DNA of 64,000 nt, taken from contig NZ_CP099959.1 in assembly GCF_040409815.1 (NCBI RefSeq), forward strand, positions 868,001-932,000, in the 5' to 3' direction. The DNA comes from Polynucleobacter sp. UK-FUSCHL-C3 (GTDB lineage Bacteria; Pseudomonadota; Gammaproteobacteria; Burkholderiales; Burkholderiaceae). Position 1 is the first letter of the stretch. Each line of letters starts with the position of its first letter. Both the position numbers and the translations under genes were made by a program. This document shows positions 60,795 through 64,000 of the stretch, piece by piece. Below the pieces are notes generated by a model. It was not told the origin of the DNA. It did no database searches and saw only the letters and a program-made list of their open reading frames with translations.

Positions 60795-61479
60795 AGAATC
60801 GCTCTAAGAGAGCAACCATATCCCTTCTTTCATCGATTATCTTGTAGCCCTGAGACTTTAGTAGATTGACAGTAGATAATTTCTTTTCCGAACTTAAATG
60901 TACAGATTCAAACTTAATTAGCTTGGGTTTAACTTGGCTAAAATTAATCATCTTAATAATTTCATCATCAAAGCCCTCGGTATCGATTTGTAAATAATCA
61001 AGTTTAAGCAGTTCGTACTCTTCAAGCAATTTCGATAGAGGTTTGCAAGTCACTGCTTCAGCGACTAGGTCACTCTCTTTAACGCTATTTTTAATTAGAT
61101 GCTCTTTATTAAACGATGCAATGCCTGACACCCAATGAGGATATTTATGTAACTCTTTTTGGTTGACTGAATAGATATTAAATTTTTCTGCTGTAGGGTG
61201 CAAGGCAATATTAAGAGGAATGATGTTTGGTGAGTCAGCGTAGTTAAGTTTTAGCCTGTCAAAAAAGTATGGCAAAGGCTCAATTAAAAGACCTTTACAT
61301 TTGCGACTCTTAAAAAAAGGATAGATGTTATCGAAGCTGATGCCATCATTTGCACCCACCTGTATAAAACTTATTTCACCTTGTTTTTTAACAAGCCTGT
61401 CTAAAAAATAGATTGTTCGTCCAATTTTATTGACCTCGTAACCCCGACTTGCTAGAAACTTATTTATAAATTTTCGCAC
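60787..61479 (-). CDS. FkbM-family methyltransferase, element cargo
   Basis: A 230-residue SAM-dependent methyltransferase: SFIQVGANDGISFDN (SAM binding), LLIEPLPYFFDRL, and LDYLQIDTEGFDDEIIKMI with the DTEG motif. FkbM enzymes O-methylate sugars or small molecules; the acceptor here could be a surface polysaccharide. The start is GTG. The gene is AT-rich and Lys/Ile-rich unlike the flanking chromosome, consistent with horizontal transfer. It reads towards the recombinase and seems to be the only intact passenger gene. Confidence 0.83.
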   Translation of the reverse strand: MRKFINKFLASRGYEVNKIGRTIYFLDRLVKKQGEISFIQVGANDGISFDNIYPFFKSRKCKGLLIEPLPYFFDRLKLNYADSPNIIPLNIALHPTAEKFNIYSVNQKELHKYPHWVSGIASFNKEHLIKNSVKESDLVAEAVTCKPLSKLLEEYELLKLDYLQIDTEGFDDEIIKMINFSQVKPKLIKFESVHLSSEKKLSTVNLLKSQGYKIIDERRDMVALLERFFN

Positions 61480-61638
61480 TGAGAATTCCAGAAATTTATT
61501 AGATTTATATTTTTATCATATTTTTAATTAATAATCTCTTATGCAATTAAGCAGCACCGTTGAGTTTTTTATTGGCTAGAGACCCACCCCCCCATGTCTT
61601 GATGCCTGAATACTAAATCATAGGTATTTCTTGCATTT

Positions 61639-62070
61639 AATCTCGATTTCTGGCTTGACGCGATACGTTTGCATCGCTTGGGCGAGCTCGTCGATGAGTG
61701 ATGGTGGGTTCTCATAGATCATGTTGGGGAAGTTCACTGATCCGGTTGCGAGGGATGCCATATCGGGAGCGTGCTTGAGCATTGCACCGCGCTCACTTTG
61801 ACTGCGCCCTCTGCCACCCGTAGAGAACTGCACAATCATGTCTGGGCAATGTTTACGAATGCCCTCTTGCACTTGGGCAAAAAGATCCGGGTCTGAGCTT
61901 GGGCTCTCGTCGGGCTTGCGCACATGAATGTGCACCAGAGCTGCGCCTGCTTCATAGGCCGCATGGGTTGACTCAATTTGTTCGCTGACGGTTACTGGTA
62001 ATCCAGAGCAGTCTTTTTTACGAGGGACGGATCCGGTAATCGCAACAGAGATGATGGCTGGGGTGGTCAT
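61639..62070 (-). pseudogene. BKACE-family enzyme, N-terminal part (gene split by insertion)
   Basis: Codons 1-144 of a beta-keto acid cleavage enzyme: TPAIISVAITGSVPRKKDC at the start, GAALVHIHVRKPDESPSSD with the zinc His-x-His pair, and IVQFSTGGRGRSQSERG. After Glu-Ile the frame enters the element and stops at 61618. The missing C-terminal part is at 58981-59379. These proteins use acetyl-CoA and zinc to cleave beta-keto acids; the particular substrate is not shown, but a TctC protein and a TauD-type dioxygenase upstream suggest a carboxylate catabolic operon. Confidence 0.88.
61640..61648. repeat. Right attachment site core of the inserted element
   Basis: ATCTCGATT, matching ATCTCAATT at 59372-59380 in the same orientation, spaced 2268 bases apart. 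The inferred crossover TC is at 61643-61644. Confidence 0.75.
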
Positions 62071-62101
62071 GGCGTATTTCTTGAATGGGTACGGGAAGCA
62101 A

Positions 62102-62133
62102 AACGGCCCACGCAGCTATCTTTGTGGGCCGTT
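62102..62133 (-). terminator. Hairpin between tctC and the BKACE gene, weak terminator
   Basis: Arms AACGGCCCAC and GTGGGCCGTT form a perfect 10-bp stem with a 12-base loop. On the minus strand the stem ends in TTTT followed by GC, so termination would be partial. It lies 19 bases after the tctC stop and 32 bases before the BKACE start. Confidence 0.55.
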
Positions 62134-62151
62134 CGTGCAGGTGTTACTCGA

Positions 62152-63144
62152 TTATTTTTTGAGATTTAGCTGGGTACCTAGTTTGCTATAAAGATCAAAT
62201 TGCTCTTTGGCAAATTTCTCGGTATCTTGTGGTGAGCGAATCGCTGGGATTGCACCAACCGTATCGTTACCACGTAGCCAGTTTGGATCTTTTGCTACTT
62301 CTTTGAGGACAGCTTGCCATTTCGTAACGACTTCAGCAGGAAGTCCGGGTGGGCCATAGAGTCCGCTCCATCCCATCACTTGCTCTAGATTACCAATGCC
62401 CATCTCTTTTGCTGTAGGCACGTCTGGGAATTCTTTTAGGCGATTGGGTGTTGAAGTTACGAGTGCGCGCATCGCGCCACCCTTAATCTGACCAACCATG
62501 GTGGTGAGGTTATTACAAATGAACTGTACTTGTCCGCCAAGTAATGCCGTGGTTGCTTCGCCACCTCCCTTATACGGAATCATCATCGCCGCGGTGGATG
62601 GCAATCCTAATTGACTGAGGATGACTTCCACTGCTAAGTGTTGGGTTGTTCCAGGACCAGCGGTTGCATAGTTCAACTTACCAGGATTTGCACGAATGGC
62701 ATCAATCAGATCCTTCATCGTTTTGTAAGGCGCATCGGGTTTCACGACACACACCACGGGATTGAAATCGAGTAGTGAAATGAATGTGAAATCATTCCAC
62801 TTATACGGTGTGCTGCTATCGAGTGCTGGGGTGATTGCTTGTGAGCCACCGCGTGATACCAATAAGGTGTATCCGTCTGGGGCTGCAGTTCTAACGCGCT
62901 GTGAGCCAATCGTACCTGAGGCACCAACGATGTTAGTAACAATGACCGACTGCCCGATGAGCTTACTTGCAACGACCGAGAGATTTCTGCCTGAGAAATC
63001 GCTATCGCCACCCACTGCATACGGTGCTACGAGGGTGATCGTTTTGTTGGGGTAACTTTGGGCAAATGCAGTTCCTGTGCCGAGGGCAGCTATTAATGCC
63101 CCTGTGATCACTGACTTAGCAATAAGGCGTTTACTTAAAAACAT
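62152..63144 (-). CDS. Bug/TctC-type periplasmic solute-binding protein
   Basis: A 330-residue protein with a signal peptide (cleavage near AFAQ, about residue 29) and the TctC core SYPNKTITLVAPYAVGGDSD. It binds a carboxylate in the periplasm. It differs clearly from the first TctC protein at 34962. No TctA/TctB membrane genes accompany it. The BKACE gene downstream and the dioxygenase upstream suggest the ligand is their substrate. Confidence 0.85.
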   Translation of the reverse strand: MFLSKRLIAKSVITGALIAALGTGTAFAQSYPNKTITLVAPYAVGGDSDFSGRNLSVVASKLIGQSVIVTNIVGASGTIGSQRVRTAAPDGYTLLVSRGGSQAITPALDSSTPYKWNDFTFISLLDFNPVVCVVKPDAPYKTMKDLIDAIRANPGKLNYATAGPGTTQHLAVEVILSQLGLPSTAAMMIPYKGGGEATTALLGGQVQFICNNLTTMVGQIKGGAMRALVTSTPNRLKEFPDVPTAKEMGIGNLEQVMGWSGLYGPPGLPAEVVTKWQAVLKEVAKDPNWLRGNDTVGAIPAIRSPQDTEKFAKEQFDLYSKLGTQLNLKK

Positions 63145-63277
63145 GGGGTCTCCTCCACATTGGGATGTTCTATATAGAACTGACCATAGTACAAGCCAGT
63201 TGGGGGCAATCCAATAAGGGTATTAACTAGGTCAATTGACCATAAAATCTTTAGGTCTTTTAAAGACCTTGGATCTT

Positions 63278-64000
63278 CTAGACCGTTAGCTCTACCGATA
63301 GTTTGGTTCCTGGCACGATGATGCCGCCTCGATCTCCGGGGGTTACAGAGCCCCAGCGGGAGGCAAAGTAATCGGGCAGTGGTCGAGCGGTGGTGGGTGC
63401 AATCCACAGACGCAGCAGATGGCGGGCCCGTTCTGGTTCTGGCCAGTTAAAGAAATCATTCCTAGAGTGCAAGATCTGATGGTTGTGTAAGAACTGGATA
63501 TCACCCGGTTCAAAGGCCATCTGCAGAGGAAAGCCTGGTTCTTGCAAGATCGCATCGATCAGATCCATCACCTCGATTTGTTCTGTAGTGAGTCGTGGTG
63601 CATTGGGGAATCTACTTTGGGCTTCTTCTATATAGTGGCGCAGATACACGCACGATAGATGCCCTTGATACCAATTAAAGATGGGGATCTCAAACCATGG
63701 GTCTCTGCCCTCGGGTACTTCACCGCGACGATCCGTTGGGTACGGGGTGAACATTGCTGGGATCAGATCGGGGCGACGCTTAACCATTTCGTTATAGAGC
63801 GCCATCGAGCTAGCAATAAATGACTCCCCACCCTCTTTGGCTTTTTGTAAACAGAGTAAGCCAACGATGTCAGCTGAGTCGGTGTGGTAATCAAGCTTCT
63901 TATTGGTTTGGTAAAAACGAGCGCCTGCTTCGACTTTGGCGCCTTGATCACGAACATGCCCAAGGAGATGGCCTTTGCCATTACTACTGCGCAAGCTCCC
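63278..64000 (-). CDS. TauD/TfdA-family Fe(II)/2-oxoglutarate dioxygenase (5' end outside window)
   Basis: The frame enters from the right edge and ends at 63278; at least 240 residues of a longer protein (usual length about 300-350) are visible. LDYHTDSADIVGLLCL has the H-x-D iron ligands and FLHNHQILHSRNDF the distal His; HLLRLWIAPTTARPLP holds the 2-oxoglutarate Arg. Members hydroxylate taurine, 2,4-D, carnitine precursors and others; the substrate here is unknown. The 133 bases between its stop and the tctC start show nothing further. Confidence 0.85.
   Translation of the reverse strand, partial: GSLRSSNGKGHLLGHVRDQGAKVEAGARFYQTNKKLDYHTDSADIVGLLCLQKAKEGGESFIASSMALYNEMVKRRPDLIPAMFTPYPTDRRGEVPEGRDPWFEIPIFNWYQGHLSCVYLRHYIEEAQSRFPNAPRLTTEQIEVMDLIDAILQEPGFPLQMAFEPGDIQFLHNHQILHSRNDFFNWPEPERARHLLRLWIAPTTARPLPDYFASRWGSVTPGDRGGIIVPGTKLSVELTV

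Larger units (their letters stand above)
59375..61644. mobile_element. 2.27-kb serine-recombinase element inserted in a BKACE gene
   Basis: The segment separates the two halves of one BKACE gene in matching codon register. Bringing its ends together gives a dyad: GGTATTTCTTGCATTTAATC on the right end and the reverse complement of the left end, GGTATATCTTATACATAATT, agree at 14 of 20 positions around a central TC. The chromosomal flanks give a weaker dyad around the same TC. This is the layout of serine-integrase attP/attB. Contents: recombinase (59416-60480), gene remnant (60351-60794), FkbM methyltransferase (60787-61479). The internal sequence is visibly more AT-rich than its surroundings. 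Confidence 0.82.

Noticed and set aside
61587..61593. Run of seven C near the right end of the element
   Set aside because: Possible phase-variation tract, but it is short and in a non-coding gap, so no switching effect can be supported.
1..64000. tRNA, rRNA, CRISPR arrays, riboswitches, transposases
   Set aside because: Looked for on both strands by eye; no cloverleaf-like block, spaced repeats or DDE/IS transposase signatures were recognised. A covariance-model search would be decisive for small RNAs.

Overview
The window looks like the chromosome of a free-living betaproteobacterium of the Burkholderiaceae, most like a small-genome freshwater Polynucleobacter-type strain. This rests on dense gene packing, moderate base composition, many ATGA-type overlaps, and the gene families present (Bug/TctC binding proteins, SelO, YgfZ, MsrPQ, DUF2244, DUF3108, DUF1289, two-subunit fumarase). 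The genus is an inference from gene content, not from a marker gene. I saw no rRNA, tRNA, CRISPR array or classical insertion sequence.

Layout. 1-4.9 kb (+): end of a haem c protein, three YeeE/YedE sulfur-transport-type membrane genes, a small phosphatase/sulfurtransferase-like protein, a pterin dehydratase, a thioesterase and the tRNA 2-selenouridine synthase. 4.9-11.8 kb: glutaryl-CoA dehydrogenase-like gene (-), then queuosine-precursor transporter, MsrP/MsrQ, a gamma-glutamyltransferase and an ABC-F ATPase (+). 11.8-19.0 kb (-): a long tightly packed housekeeping block (DUF1289, GNAT, glyoxalase, PpiC, BolA, YciB, MsrB, SelO, NRDE protein, YgfZ). 19.1-24.1 kb (+): mltG-tmk-holB-tatD, an ankyrin protein and a K+ channel. 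24.1-26.1 kb: DUF3108 and HNH genes (-) and a possible 32-residue protein.

26.1-36.0 kb is a coherent organosulfonate module. A cytoplasmic molybdenum sulfite dehydrogenase (soeABC-like, +) faces a minus-strand cluster of slcC, comC, suyA, suyB and a GntR regulator, with a tctC-type binding protein divergent from slcC. Together these would take up sulfolactate, equalise its enantiomers, cleave it to pyruvate plus sulfite, and oxidise the sulfite. 36.0-41.7 kb is a second succinate dehydrogenase/fumarate reductase with a two-subunit class I fumarase and a divergent LysR regulator; its flavoprotein has Cys where the FAD-linking His is expected. 41.7-46.9 kb is the glyoxylate-to-glycerate pathway (gcl-hyi-glxR) with an esterase and a divergent LysR. 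46.9-50.1 kb (+) holds a periplasmic repeat protein, a ThDP enzyme and an M48 lipoprotein protease.

50.1-57.2 kb (-) is an eight-gene unit that I cannot match to a described pathway: fatty-acid-hydroxylase-like protein, ABM-domain protein, GntR/FCD regulator, DctP-DctQ-DctM TRAP transporter, phytanoyl-CoA-dioxygenase-like protein and a PanB-like protein that has lost two of the three PanB metal ligands. It ends in a clear terminator and has an internal terminator-like hairpin after dctP. fhs follows (+).

58.98-62.07 kb: a BKACE gene (3-keto-5-aminohexanoate cleavage enzyme family) is split by a 2.27-kb element carrying a serine recombinase, a gene remnant and an FkbM methyltransferase. Short direct repeats lie at both ends. 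Joining the flanks restores one 273-codon frame, and joining the element ends gives a dyad centred on TC, as expected for a serine-integrase att site. The recombinase is truncated, so the element may be stranded. Upstream of the broken gene on the same strand are another TctC protein and a TauD/TfdA-type dioxygenase that runs off the window.
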